From Roseibacillus ishigakijimensis (GTDB lineage: Bacteria > Verrucomicrobiota > Verrucomicrobiia > Verrucomicrobiales > Akkermansiaceae): a DNA stretch of 64,000 nt. Made by a program: the position numbers and the translations under genes. Shown here piece after piece: positions 52,522 to 61,481 of the stretch (position 1 is the first letter of the stretch; every line of letters begins with the position of its first letter). Below the pieces are notes generated by a model, which ran no database searches, had not been told where the DNA came from, and worked only from the letters and a program-made list of their open reading frames with translations. The DNA is taken from contig NZ_JAENIO010000011.1 of NCBI RefSeq assembly GCF_016595415.1, forward strand, positions 28,249 to 92,248, given 5' to 3'.

Positions 52522-54258
52522 ATGTTTGCTGAGTTCCGGCCGCTTTTTCCCCACCTCAAGCCTCTCATTCCGAAGTTTCTTTTGGGCTTGGCGGCGGGGG
52601 TGCTCTATGGGGTGGCAACTGGCGCGGGCTTGCCCTTGCTCTCGGATACCGCTTTGCCTCTGATTTTTCAAAATGAGGAGAAGATGGCCGAGGTTCCTCA
52701 GTGGTTTCTGAGTTTCAACGAATTTGTCTTTGGTGGCGACCTCAACCGTCTGCTTGTGGCGAGTTGTTTCTTTATTCCTTTCGTTTTTCTTCTCCGTGCC
52801 GTGGGAGGATACTTTAGCGGCTATTTTATGAACGAGGTGGGCATTCGCGCTATTGAGAACTTCCGCTGTGAAGTGTTCGAGCGCTTGTTGAAGTTGCCTT
52901 TGCGTTTTTATGGAGAGCACGCTTCGGGGGATTTATTGTCGCGTGTCCTGGGTGACACTCGGGCGATGCAGACCGCGGTGACCAAATCGGCGGGCGATAC
53001 CATCAAGCAGCCCATGGTGCTGGTGTTTGCCTTCAGTTATTTGGTGTCGAAGGCTATTGAGGAAGAGGGGGTTTTCTTTGCCTTGGTGGGTGGCATTACA
53101 GTGCCTCTCCTCGTTTTTCCCATTCGCATTCTCGGGAAACGTCTCAAGAAGCGCTCTCTCGCGATGCAGGAAAAGACGGGAGTCATCAGTGGAATCACTT
53201 CGGAGGTGATTCAAAACCCTCTGGAGGTGCGGGCTTACAATTTGGAAAGTCAACTGGGGGGCACCTTCGGCAAGCTCTCCGCGCAACGGCGCAATCTCGA
53301 GCTTCGCCTAGTGCGTTATCGTTCCTTGCTCTCGCCCATTGTGGAGGTGGTGGCCGCTATCGGGTTTGCTTTCTCTCTCTACCTCGGAGCTCAGAAGGGG
53401 ATGGGTTTGGAGGACTTTCTCGGCATGGCGACGGCCCTCTTCATGACCTACGAGCCCATCAAAAAGCTCGGTCAACTGCATGGAGTGCTGGAGCAGGCCA
53501 AGGCTTCCATGAACCGGGTGCGGCTGATACTGGATAGCGAGGACGAGCTGCCCGACCCGGTCCATCCCCAGGCCCTTGAGAAGCTGCGGGGGGAGGTGCG
53601 TTTCGAGGAGGTGCGCTTTTCCTATGGGGCGGAGGAAATCCTCAAGGGCGTCTCGCTGAGCATTTCGCCGGGTGAGACGGTGGCCCTGGTGGGGGAAAGC
53701 GGAGGGGGCAAGACCACCTTCGTGAATCTCATTCCGCGCTTTTTTGAGGCCACCAGCGGGGCGGTGCGGGTTGACGGATACGATGTGCGCACCTTGCGCA
53801 AACAGGATCTGAGAGCCCAGATTGCTCTCGTGCCTCAGATGCCGGTGCTCTTTCGGGGCACCATTCGCGAGAACATTCTCATGGGCCGTCCCGGGGCCAC
53901 TGAGGCGGAGGTAGAAGAGGCCGCGCGCCTGGCCTTTGCCCACGATTTCATTCTTCGCCAAGAGAAAGGCTACGACACCGAGGTTTCGGAGAAAGGGAGC
54001 ACTCTCTCCGGTGGACAGCGCCAGCGCATTGCCATTGCGCGGGCCTTTCTGAAAGATGCTCCGATTTTGATCATGGACGAGGCTACCAGCGCGCTGGATG
54101 CCGAGAGCGAGGAGAAGGTGCGCGAAGCTCTGGCCGAGTTGAGCAAAGGCCGCACCACCATCGTCATCACCCACCGCGAGAGCACCCTGCAGGCGGCGGA
54201 TCGGGTCTTTGTTTTTGAAAAAGGAGTGGTGCGCGAGGGCGGGGCGGATCAGCATTGA
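52522..54258 (+). CDS. MsbA-like ABC exporter (membrane and ATPase domains fused)
   Basis: A 578-residue half-transporter. The N-terminal 320 residues hold six membrane helices with FRCEVFERLLKLPLRFYGEHASGDLLSRVLGDT, typical of type IV exporters. The ATPase part has Walker A GESGGGKTT, signature STLSGGQRQRIAIARAF, Walker B ILIMDEATSALD and the switch His in ITHRES. It would act as a homodimer moving a lipid such as lipid A-core or another glycolipid. It opens the second glycan locus, with the pyruvyltransferase-like gene starting 4 bp after its stop. Confidence 0.92.
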   Translation: MFAEFRPLFPHLKPLIPKFLLGLAAGVLYGVATGAGLPLLSDTALPLIFQNEEKMAEVPQWFLSFNEFVFGGDLNRLLVASCFFIPFVFLLRAVGGYFSGYFMNEVGIRAIENFRCEVFERLLKLPLRFYGEHASGDLLSRVLGDTRAMQTAVTKSAGDTIKQPMVLVFAFSYLVSKAIEEEGVFFALVGGITVPLLVFPIRILGKRLKKRSLAMQEKTGVISGITSEVIQNPLEVRAYNLESQLGGTFGKLSAQRRNLELRLVRYRSLLSPIVEVVAAIGFAFSLYLGAQKGMGLEDFLGMATALFMTYEPIKKLGQLHGVLEQAKASMNRVRLILDSEDELPDPVHPQALEKLRGEVRFEEVRFSYGAEEILKGVSLSISPGETVALVGESGGGKTTFVNLIPRFFEATSGAVRVDGYDVRTLRKQDLRAQIALVPQMPVLFRGTIRENILMGRPGATEAEVEEAARLAFAHDFILRQEKGYDTEVSEKGSTLSGGQRQRIAIARAFLKDAPILIMDEATSALDAESEEKVREALAELSKGRTTIVITHRESTLQAADRVFVFEKGVVREGGADQH

Positions 54259-54262
54259 CAGC

Positions 54263-55129
54263 ATGAAGGTTTTTCTCGTGAACGACACTTCCCGGTGGGA
54301 AAACCATTTCGGGTGTCAACTGGTGGGAGCTTCCTACCGCGAGTGGTTTGCCCGCACTGGGGTGCAGCTTCTCGGCAGCGTGGGGCGGGATTTCGGGGAG
54401 GAAATTTATCCTGCTCTGGAGAAGGCGGATCTGGTGGTGGTGAATGGGGAAGGGAGCGTGCATCACAATAAAAACCAGCATCTTTTGAAGCTGGCGGAAC
54501 GCTGGCCCACGGTTTTACTCAACAGCGTGTGGCAGGATAACGTGCGGCAGGACTTTCACCGCCACCTCAAGCTGGTCACCTTTCGGGAAAGCCGGAGTTT
54601 GCAGTCTTGGCAGGCGACAGGACCGGAGGAAGTGCCCGCTCGGCGTGTGCCCGATCTTGTTTTTGGCTCCAGTCTGGTAGCCGAATGGGCTCATGCGGCT
54701 CCGGTCGAGCGCCAGGGCATGCTCAGGACCGATGATGTGCGCTATGCGGCCAAGGCCAAGAGGCCGGTGAAGGGGATTTTTAAGAGGCTGGCCTATCGAC
54801 GGGGAGTTTTGACACGATGCGAAACCCCTCCCGCCTTCATGTTGGACCGGATCATGCGCAGCGAGCGGGTGGTGACGGGGCGGTTCCATGCCGTGGCCTT
54901 GGCCATTGCCAGCGAAAGTGACTTTGTATGCTGGCCCTCGAATACCCATAAGATCGAGGGAATGCTGGAGGACGCGGGATTGAGCGAGCGCTTGGTGCCC
55001 CAGGCCGAAGCGGAGGCCTTCGCGGCTGAAGCCCCTCCTCTGGCGGTTGAAAAGGCCCGGAGCTACACGCGGGAGGCGAGGAAGCGGATCGCGGCTTTGT
55101 TCGAGAGTCTGCATGAATTCGCAGGGTGA
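54263..55129 (+). CDS. Polysaccharide pyruvyltransferase-like protein
   Basis: A 288-residue protein from ATG 54263 (MKVFLVNDTSRWENHFGCQLVGA); the frame is open further up inside the ABC gene, but this start is 4 bp after its stop. The pattern ADLVVVNGEGSVHHN, LNSVWQDN, VTFRESRSLQSW, SERVVTGRFHAVALAIASESDFVCWPSNTHKIEGMLEDAG is that of the polysaccharide pyruvyltransferase (WcaK/CsaB-like) fold. It may pyruvylate or otherwise modify a surface glycan, or be a divergent relative with another donor. Confidence 0.75.
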   Translation: MKVFLVNDTSRWENHFGCQLVGASYREWFARTGVQLLGSVGRDFGEEIYPALEKADLVVVNGEGSVHHNKNQHLLKLAERWPTVLLNSVWQDNVRQDFHRHLKLVTFRESRSLQSWQATGPEEVPARRVPDLVFGSSLVAEWAHAAPVERQGMLRTDDVRYAAKAKRPVKGIFKRLAYRRGVLTRCETPPAFMLDRIMRSERVVTGRFHAVALAIASESDFVCWPSNTHKIEGMLEDAGLSERLVPQAEAEAFAAEAPPLAVEKARSYTREARKRIAALFESLHEFAG

Positions 55130-55136
55130 GGTGACG

Positions 55137-56066
55137 ATGAGAGAACTTTCCCGAGATTGGGCCTTGGCCCGGCGGAGGCAGCAGTGGCGGGGGAGGCTGG
55201 CTCGGATAGGGCTAAACCTGGAGAAAATCATTTGGCGCGGCCCGTGGAAGGGGATGCGGCGTTTTCCTGCCGGAATGTGGTTTGAGCGGGGAGAAGACGG
55301 GGGCTGGGAGCTCTTTCCCGAGGGCGAAAACAGTCAGCCGCTGGCGCAATTGCGTGTTGGTCTCCGGAGCACGCGTCTCCGCATTGTGGCGAGTGGACCG
55401 AGTTTGCGCGATTACGCGGGATGGGGCGAGGATCGGGTGACCCTGGCGGTCAATGGAGCTGCTGCCTGGATGGAGGAAGAGGGGAAAACCCCGGATTTCC
55501 TCGTGGTGTCCGACCGACGTTTTGCGCGGGAAAAAGGGGAGCTGATTGCGCGGGGTTTGTCGAGAGGAGGGCACCTCCTGGCCACTCCCCAGGTTCTGGC
55601 CACCCTGAAGGCATCGGGCCAGCCCTTGCCGCCGGCCTTTTCTCTCTTCGAGATTGTCAACGAGTGGTATGGGGCGCCCGCGCTTTCGCGGGAGGGGGTG
55701 CGGGCCTTGGGGATGGTCCTTCCGGAGAGCGGACAGCTCTCGCGAGTGGGCTGGAGCGATGACCCCGAGCGAGGTCTTTTCTCCGGGGCCACGGTGGCTT
55801 ATCCCGCGTTGCAGTTGGCGGTCTGGATGGGAGGGCGCGACATCGAGTTCGCGGGTCTCGACCTCGGAGGGAGCCAACGGGTTTACGAGGAAAAAGAAGC
55901 CCAGCCTTCGCAGTTGGACGTTCACTTCGAACGTTTCATCCGCCCGGCCTTCGAGCTTGCCAAGTCTGTTCTCGCGGAACGCCCCATCCGCTTGCACAAC
56001 CCCTCGCCCGTCTGTCCCATCGACCTCAATCTCGCTCCGGACGCGGGACAGCAGACTCCTCGATGA
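55137..56066 (+). CDS. DUF115/MptE-like protein of the glycan locus
   Basis: The 309-residue protein follows a GAGGTG ribosome site. The pattern RIVASGPSLRDY, VTLAVNGAAAWMEEEGKTPDFLVVSD, FSGATVAYPALQLAVWMGGRDIEFAGLDLGG is that of the DUF115/MptE-like fold, which occurs in glycan or flagellin modification genes. A basic N-terminus (RRRQQWRGRLARIG) may bind membrane or RNA-like phosphate groups. Function in this locus is unknown: a sugar transferase or modifying role is inferred. Its 3' end overlaps the convergent glycosyltransferase by 41 bp. Confidence 0.6.
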   Translation: MRELSRDWALARRRQQWRGRLARIGLNLEKIIWRGPWKGMRRFPAGMWFERGEDGGWELFPEGENSQPLAQLRVGLRSTRLRIVASGPSLRDYAGWGEDRVTLAVNGAAAWMEEEGKTPDFLVVSDRRFAREKGELIARGLSRGGHLLATPQVLATLKASGQPLPPAFSLFEIVNEWYGAPALSREGVRALGMVLPESGQLSRVGWSDDPERGLFSGATVAYPALQLAVWMGGRDIEFAGLDLGGSQRVYEEKEAQPSQLDVHFERFIRPAFELAKSVLAERPIRLHNPSPVCPIDLNLAPDAGQQTPR

Positions 56067-57243
56067 GGTCGGCTTCCCAAGCGGCGCGCTCTTGCCAGGT
56101 TTGCAAAGTGGCAAGGGCTTTCCGGGCGGCTCCCTGGCGGAGATCGCGGTAACGGGATGCGGCGTCCGGGGCGGAGAGAAGACGGTGAAACGCCTCCGCC
56201 GCTTCCTCCACCGAGGGGGCGATGAGGGCTTCTTCCGGGCCGCAGACCCCCTCCAGCGAGCCATCATCGAGGGTGACGAGCAGGGCCCCCAGGGAGAGGG
56301 CTTCCAGCGAGACGTTGCTGAGATTACTGAAGCGGTAGAAGCTGAGCACCGCCAGGGAGCCACACGCGCGGGCGGTGACTTCCTCGCGCGAGAGAGTGCC
56401 GAGTTCTACCACCTGCTCGCTCAGCTCGAGCCGTTCTTTTTCCTTTTGAAAAAGAGTGTATTCCTCGGCCTTGGAGTGCTGGCCGGCCACCACGAGCCGG
56501 AGTTCGCGATGACCGAGGGCGTGCATGCGGGCGAGAAACTGGAGGGTGCGCTCCTTGGCCTTCATAGTGGCAAAGCGGGCGGGGCAAAAGAGGTAGGGGC
56601 GGTCCGCGAGCAAACGGGGGAGAGTGCTCTCGTCGGTCGCCGGCGGCTCAGGAGGACGCTCGACGCCATTGAGACGGTGGAAAAAGCGGTAAGCGGGTCG
56701 AGGGGCGAGGTGTTCTTGCAGGCGATCACCGCGCGAGCCGTCGCGGGTGACGATGACGAAGGCCTTGCGCCCGGTGAAGGAGGCGTGGAGCTGGGGTTTC
56801 TTGATTCGAGCCCACAGGCGCGGGGTGCCGGGCAGCGAGCGGGCGGCATTGTCGACGCCATAAACGCGCTGACCGACTGGCAGCCCGAATTCCTCGCCCA
56901 ATTTCCAGAGATGCGACCCTTTTTCACCCTGCAGGTAGAGAAAATCGTAGTCCTCGGCGGTCAATTCCTCCCGCACACGCGTGCCCACCGCTTTCTTTCG
57001 CAAAAAGGAGCGGCTCTGATTGGTGACCGCGATTTCGAGGCGACAGCGCCGTAGCCATTCGGGCCCGATGCGAAGCTCGGGTTGGGCTCGTTTGGCGAGG
57101 AAGAGCAAAGTCACCTCATGCCCACGGGCGACGATTTCTTTGAGAGGAAAGACGAAGGCGGGCATGCCGCTCTCTTTCTCCTGACCCTCGAAGAGAAGGG
57201 GTCGGATGCCGGCCCAGATGCCAGAGACGTAGAGAATTTTCAT
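56026..57243 (-). CDS. GT4-family glycosyltransferase
   Basis: A 405-residue GT-B protein: MKILYVSGIWAGIRPLLFEG start, a basic N-terminal acceptor half with GHEVTLLFLAKR, and a C-terminal donor half with YLFCPARFATMKAKERTLQFLARMHALG, LRLVVAGQHSK and LSNVSLEALSLGALLVTLDDGSLEGVCGPEEALI. The context of several sugar transferases with an MsbA-like exporter suggests lipopolysaccharide core or similar glycolipid assembly in the cytoplasm. Exact sugar unknown. It is read in the opposite direction to the two preceding genes. Confidence 0.85.
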   Translation of the reverse strand: MKILYVSGIWAGIRPLLFEGQEKESGMPAFVFPLKEIVARGHEVTLLFLAKRAQPELRIGPEWLRRCRLEIAVTNQSRSFLRKKAVGTRVREELTAEDYDFLYLQGEKGSHLWKLGEEFGLPVGQRVYGVDNAARSLPGTPRLWARIKKPQLHASFTGRKAFVIVTRDGSRGDRLQEHLAPRPAYRFFHRLNGVERPPEPPATDESTLPRLLADRPYLFCPARFATMKAKERTLQFLARMHALGHRELRLVVAGQHSKAEEYTLFQKEKERLELSEQVVELGTLSREEVTARACGSLAVLSFYRFSNLSNVSLEALSLGALLVTLDDGSLEGVCGPEEALIAPSVEEAAEAFHRLLSAPDAASRYRDLRQGAARKALATLQTWQERAAWEADLIEESAVPRPERD

Positions 57244-57265
57244 GGCTAGGGGCGGTGGAGGAATC

Positions 57266-58027
57266 TCACTTCCAATACTCCGCGATCCACTTTGCGGGTT
57301 TGGTGAAGTGATGGATTTTTTTGCCGCGATAGCCCTCGAGCGCTTGGTCGGGGTTGGGGCGGCCGTGGAAGGCGATGATGGAGGGCTCGCCGAGGTCGCT
57401 GGGCTTTTTGGGATCGAGGAGGTAGTTGAGGGGGAAGGGCTGGCGGCAGTGGAACTTGAAGCTCTTGACCCATTCCTCGGGCCAGTAGGTCAACTGCGGG
57501 CGAATGCGCTCGGTGAGGTAGGTTTGCGGCGGCCACCAGGTCTCCACTGCCTGTTCTTTTTCGGCCTGAAACTCCTCGATGAGGTGTCCGCATTCGTTGA
57601 CGGGGAAGCGGAAAACGGAGGAATTGCCAATCTCGGGTCGGGGGCGGAAGAGGGTTTTCCACGGCGAGATCCAGTTGTGAATGATGCCGATTTTTTCGGG
57701 CTCGTAGTCGAAGAATTTGTCGAGCGGCCCGCAGACGATGAGGTCGAGGTCGAGGAAGAGGGCGGGGCCAGTGAGGTCGCCGAGGGTGGGGGAAAAGACG
57801 CCCAGCTTTTGCCAAGTGGTTTTGCCACGGCGGCCCTCGATCCCGAGGTCGGGGATGGGGAGGGTTTCGATGGGGGCGGGGAGGTCGAGCTTGCGGTCGC
57901 TGAGGCAGACGAAGCGGAAGGGGCGCTGGAGATTTTTGGCCACCATTCCGTAGAGCTGCACGACATACTCCGGGCCGTATTTGTCGCCCCAGCGCATGCA
58001 GAGAATATTAACCGGTGATTCGCTCAT
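57266..58027 (-). CDS. GT-A type glycosyltransferase-like protein
   Basis: A 253-residue protein starting MSESPVNILCMRWGDKYGPEYVVQLYGMVAKNLQRP. A DxD-like metal site is visible in ALFLDLDLIVCGPLDKFFDY, followed by WISPWKTLFRPRPEIGNSSVFRF and a Tyr/Trp-rich C-terminus (IIAFHGRPNP). It resembles GT8/capsular sugar transferases with a GT-A fold. ATGA overlap (58024-58027) couples it to the upstream gene. Acceptor and donor unknown. Confidence 0.75.
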   Translation of the reverse strand: MSESPVNILCMRWGDKYGPEYVVQLYGMVAKNLQRPFRFVCLSDRKLDLPAPIETLPIPDLGIEGRRGKTTWQKLGVFSPTLGDLTGPALFLDLDLIVCGPLDKFFDYEPEKIGIIHNWISPWKTLFRPRPEIGNSSVFRFPVNECGHLIEEFQAEKEQAVETWWPPQTYLTERIRPQLTYWPEEWVKSFKFHCRQPFPLNYLLDPKKPSDLGEPSIIAFHGRPNPDQALEGYRGKKIHHFTKPAKWIAEYWK

Positions 58028-59061
58028 CGTTGGTGCCAGCAGTAAGGGTGGGAGGGCGGGAGGTCGAGGGAAGTTTCCAAAATGTCGCTCGCGTGCAGGC
58101 GATTGTTCATTTCGGTGAGGAAGAACCGCCGCGTGGCTGCCCCCCGGGCCTGTCGCTCGGCGTCATCCTCTTGCAGGCGGCTGGCTTCTTTGATCAGCTC
58201 TCCGGCATCGCGGAAGTAGACCAGCGTGTCCTCGGGAAAGAGGCTGGCGAGCTCGTTGGCGGCATGGGTCAGGACGGCGAGTCCATTGCCTCCCATCTGC
58301 GCGATGCGCGCGGAGGAATACCAGTGATGACCCTCCTGGCGATTGAGGTTGAGACCCATCGCGGATTGGGAAAGCGCCTCGTCGTAGGCCAGACCCCAGA
58401 CCGGCGGGGTGCCGAAGCAGCCGAAGGTGTCGAAGCGGAAGCTCGCGGGCAGCTCCTTGCGCAGGGTTTCCAGCAGGCGCTGGCGCTCGGTGTGGTCGGT
58501 GGAATTGCCGCAAAAAATGAGGTCGCGCGCTAGCTCGGAGGCCGCCTTTTGAGAGGCATCGAAGCGCTCCACCGCCGGGTCGGCGGCATTGGGCATGAAG
58601 TGGACGCGGCCTTTTTCTTTGGGAAAAAAGTCTTCCAGCACAGACTGCCCGGTGGAGATGAAGGCGCGGTCGCAGACCGTCAGGCGGCGCTCGATGCGGG
58701 TCACGTTCTCCGGCACGAAGAGAGGGTCGTTGTTGCAATGGACAAGGGCGCAATCGGCTTCCTTCTTGGCCTGGCGCAGGGTGTCTTCGCTGAGAATATC
58801 GGCGTGGCCGATGAGGATGAGGTCGGGCTGAAAGGCGCGCGCGGTTTCCAGAAAACGCTGGTTGGCTTTCTTTTTGCCCAAATCCCGCAGGCCAAAAGGG
58901 GCTTCGAAGGCGGCGGTGTCGCGATCGCTGAAGAAGTGCACGAGGTGACCCTCCTGGATGAGCCCGCGGAAGAGCTTGTGGGTCCAGCTCACCCGGGTGT
59001 CGCCATAGCGGCGGAGCTGGCCGTAACCGGCGAGGAGAATGCGGCGGGGCGTGGTCGTCAT
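58024..59061 (-). CDS. CgeB-like glycosyltransferase
   Basis: A 345-residue protein. The frame runs on to 59169, but ATG 59061 (MTTTPRRILLAGYGQLRRYGDTRVSW) overlaps the stop of the upstream gene by ATGA and is the natural start. Features: FQPDLILIGHADILSEDTL, ADCALVHCNNDPLFVPENV, DLIFCGNSTDHTERQRLLE and GLNLNRQEGHHWYSSARIAQMGGNGLAVLTH, which fit the CgeB/GT1_2 group that acts on surface or spore glycans. The gene lies in the four-gene minus-strand run 56026-59963. Confidence 0.75.
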   Translation of the reverse strand: MTTTPRRILLAGYGQLRRYGDTRVSWTHKLFRGLIQEGHLVHFFSDRDTAAFEAPFGLRDLGKKKANQRFLETARAFQPDLILIGHADILSEDTLRQAKKEADCALVHCNNDPLFVPENVTRIERRLTVCDRAFISTGQSVLEDFFPKEKGRVHFMPNAADPAVERFDASQKAASELARDLIFCGNSTDHTERQRLLETLRKELPASFRFDTFGCFGTPPVWGLAYDEALSQSAMGLNLNRQEGHHWYSSARIAQMGGNGLAVLTHAANELASLFPEDTLVYFRDAGELIKEASRLQEDDAERQARGAATRRFFLTEMNNRLHASDILETSLDLPPSHPYCWHQR

Positions 59062-59963
59062 GAGGCGTTTTCCTGGAATTTGGGGTGGTTGCGCCGCCAG
59101 CTGCCATCGCGGCGCTCGTGGGTGAAGAGCCCGGTGCCCACCCCGATGCGGAAGCGCTGCTCCCGCCACCAGGCACTATTGAGGGGACGCTCGGGGGACT
59201 GAAAGCCATTGCTGGTGCGCTTGCTCGGGTGCTCGTCCACGTAGCGCATCAGGGTCTCGAGGAAAAAATCGCGTCGCACCACCACCGACTGATTGGTCCA
59301 GTTGAGAGAGCGCGAGTCGGTCACGAACCACTCGTCGGGCTCGTCGGCCATCTTGGTGAAAACGTCGGGGAAGCGCTGCTCGGGGTGCCTCTCGACGTAA
59401 ACGGCCCGCCCCCGCAGCTGGCGGGCATGGCGGGGTTTGAGAAAACGGCGCAGCGGGGAGGGCGGGTATTGGGCGAGTAAGTCCGGTTGGGCAAAAGAGG
59501 GATGGACCTCGGCCACGGGGTGGCAGGAGAGGTGCTTGCGCAGGGCGAACATTTCGCCCACCTGCCAGCGGTGGCGCAGGCGGAAGATATCCACCTGGTC
59601 GTCGGCGAAGGCGCGGCGAACGAGTTCGAGCCGCTCGCGCAGGACGGGCTCGGGCTCGATGAGGGGGCAGTCGTTTTCTAACAATAGAACGAGGTCGGTG
59701 GAGAGGCTTTGTGCGATGGTGCGCATGCTCTCCGCGATGCCCTGGTTTTTTCCTTCGCGATGGCGGAAATCGAAGGCCGACAGGACTTCTCTATCCTCCT
59801 CGGAGGCATCAAGGATATGGAGAAGGTGTTCGTCGAAGTATGCGGCAAAGTTTGCTTGGCGATAGCTGTCGAGGGTTGCGCCCAGGGTCTCGGGCGAGCG
59901 CCAACTGGTCACCCCGAACCCGATCGTGGGCAGGGTAGGGGGAGAAGCGGAGGGCGAAGGCAT
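59058..59963 (-). CDS. GT2-like glycosyltransferase or glycan-related protein
   Basis: The 301-residue protein begins MPSPSASPPTLPTIGFGVTSWRSPETLGATLDSYRQANF, a pattern shared with GT2 transferases. ALLLLENDCPLIEPEPV-like sequence (LVLLLENDCPLIE) marks a possible acidic metal site. The C-terminal part is basic (RRDFFLETLMRY, WWREQRFRIGVGTG). It is coupled to the following gene by a 4-bp overlap. It is the first gene of the minus-strand run and lies 355 bp from the Fic gene. Activity is inferred. Confidence 0.7.
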   Translation of the reverse strand: MPSPSASPPTLPTIGFGVTSWRSPETLGATLDSYRQANFAAYFDEHLLHILDASEEDREVLSAFDFRHREGKNQGIAESMRTIAQSLSTDLVLLLENDCPLIEPEPVLRERLELVRRAFADDQVDIFRLRHRWQVGEMFALRKHLSCHPVAEVHPSFAQPDLLAQYPPSPLRRFLKPRHARQLRGRAVYVERHPEQRFPDVFTKMADEPDEWFVTDSRSLNWTNQSVVVRRDFFLETLMRYVDEHPSKRTSNGFQSPERPLNSAWWREQRFRIGVGTGLFTHERRDGSWRRNHPKFQENAS

Positions 59964-60024
59964 GGCGAAGCGCCCTGCACTATGTCGATCCCCCAGCCTC
60001 GCTGTCGAGTGTAATCAGGGAGAA

Positions 60025-60148
60025 TGGTGGAGCGCGCTTCCAGCGGGCTGTCTTTGGCATCTTGCCAAAGGCCTGCAGAGGCTGGGTCAGGGTAGGGGAG
60101 CTTTTCCGCAGGATGCGAAAAAGGGCCCGCTGGAAGCGCGCTCCACCA
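60025..60148. mobile_element. MITE/REP-doublet-like element with perfect 23-bp terminal inverted repeats
   Basis: Positions 60025-60047 and 60126-60148 are exact reverse complements (TGGTGGAGCGCGCTTCC... inner ends CAGCGGG / CCCGCTG). The 78-bp centre contains further hairpins: CTTTGGCA-TCT-TGCCAAAG and CTTTTCCGCA / TGCGAAAAAG (imperfect). It lies in the 355-bp gap (59964-60318) between the GT2-like gene and the Fic gene and encodes no protein. No target-site duplication is obvious. Structure suggests a non-autonomous, transposable palindromic element; mobility is inferred. Confidence 0.75.
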
Positions 60149-60318
60149 GAGGGGAAGGGCTCGAAGCGGATCCGCAGGATATCGCCTCATTCCTGATTTC
60201 TCATCTCTCTCAAATCCCCCTTTCCTTTACAGATGACGCTAAACGTGCAAAGATTTTTGGATTTTCTTTTCATGTCGAAACCATCTTGTCAAAAAAATCG
60301 TCCTTCTCTGGTTATTTC

Positions 60319-61392
60319 ATGGAGCCGCTTCAACAACTTGATTTCAATCGTTTTGAGACCATCCCGGTTCTCAAACAGCTGAACGCGGCCACCCGCCAGT
60401 TGGCTGAACTGAAAGGAAAGGCAGCCAGCATCCCCAATCAGGCCATTCTCATCAATACCCTTGCCATTCAGGAGGCGAAAGACAGCTCGGAGATAGAGAA
60501 CATCATCACCACTCACGACGAGCTCTTCCAAGAGGACCTCAGTCCCAAAAGTCGGCTCAAGCCCGCCGCCAAGGAGGTCTTGCGCTACCGCGAAGCCCTC
60601 TGGCAAGGCTACCACGCCATCCGGCGAGACGAGCTTCTCACCAACCACACCATTCTCCACATCCAAGGCTTGCTGGAGCAAAACAACGCCGGATTCCGCC
60701 GCGTCCCCGGCACCGCACTGAAGAACGACCTCACCGGCGAGACCATCTACACCCCGCCGCAGGACAAGCGGGAGATCGAACGGCTCATGCAGGAGCTGGA
60801 GGCCTTCATCAACGATCCCGAGCTTTCCGCCGTCGATCCGCTCATCAAAATGGCGCTCATTCACCATCGCTTCGAGTCCATCCATCCCTTCTACGACGGC
60901 AATGGACGCACCGGTCGCCTCCTCAATGTGCTCTACCTCGTCAAAGAGCGCCTCCTCGAGATCCCCACCCTCTACCTGAGCCGTTACATTCTGCACACCA
61001 AACAGGACTACTATCGTCTCCTGCAACTTGTCCGCACGGAGGACGCTTGGGAGGAGTGGATCGTTTATCTTCTCACCGCCGTCGAGAAAACCTCCGTCCA
61101 CACCATCGACACGATCACCCGGATCAAAGCCGCTTTTCAGGACTACAAGCAGCGCATCCGGGCGGAGCATAAGTTCTACAGTCAAGACCTGATCAACAAC
61201 CTCTTCACGCACCCCTACACTAAAATCGAGTTCATCCAGCAGGACCTCAAAGTGTCCCGCGTCACCGCCACCCGCTATCTTGATGAACTCTGTGCCACTG
61301 GCTTTCTCGTCAAACACAAGGTTGGCCGCACCAATTACTACATCAATCCCCCGCTGGCTGAAATTCTTTCCCAACCTCCCCATTTCTCATGA
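60319..61392 (+). CDS. Fic family AMP-transferase with N-terminal self-inhibitory motif and winged-helix C-terminus
   Basis: A 357-residue protein. The Fic active site HPFYDGNGRTGR (189-200) is complete with catalytic His189. A self-inhibition motif S-x-x-x-E-N (Ser56, Glu60, Asn61 in EAKDSSEIENII) lies before it, as in class II Fic enzymes. The last 80 residues or so (HPYTKIEFIQQDLKVSRVTATRYLDELCATGFL) form a winged helix-turn-helix. Such proteins AMPylate target proteins, often gyrase/topoisomerase or regulators. Start: ATG 60319. No antitoxin gene is adjacent. It sits as an accessory gene within the glycan locus. Confidence 0.95.
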   Translation: MEPLQQLDFNRFETIPVLKQLNAATRQLAELKGKAASIPNQAILINTLAIQEAKDSSEIENIITTHDELFQEDLSPKSRLKPAAKEVLRYREALWQGYHAIRRDELLTNHTILHIQGLLEQNNAGFRRVPGTALKNDLTGETIYTPPQDKREIERLMQELEAFINDPELSAVDPLIKMALIHHRFESIHPFYDGNGRTGRLLNVLYLVKERLLEIPTLYLSRYILHTKQDYYRLLQLVRTEDAWEEWIVYLLTAVEKTSVHTIDTITRIKAAFQDYKQRIRAEHKFYSQDLINNLFTHPYTKIEFIQQDLKVSRVTATRYLDELCATGFLVKHKVGRTNYYINPPLAEILSQPPHFS

Positions 61393-61481
61393 CCTGGCAT
61401 AGCTAGGCCCAGAGGGGGAAGCCGCTCGCCATGTCAGGGAAAGGGCTCTGTGTGGGAGACCGGATGGGGGAGGATGAGCCG

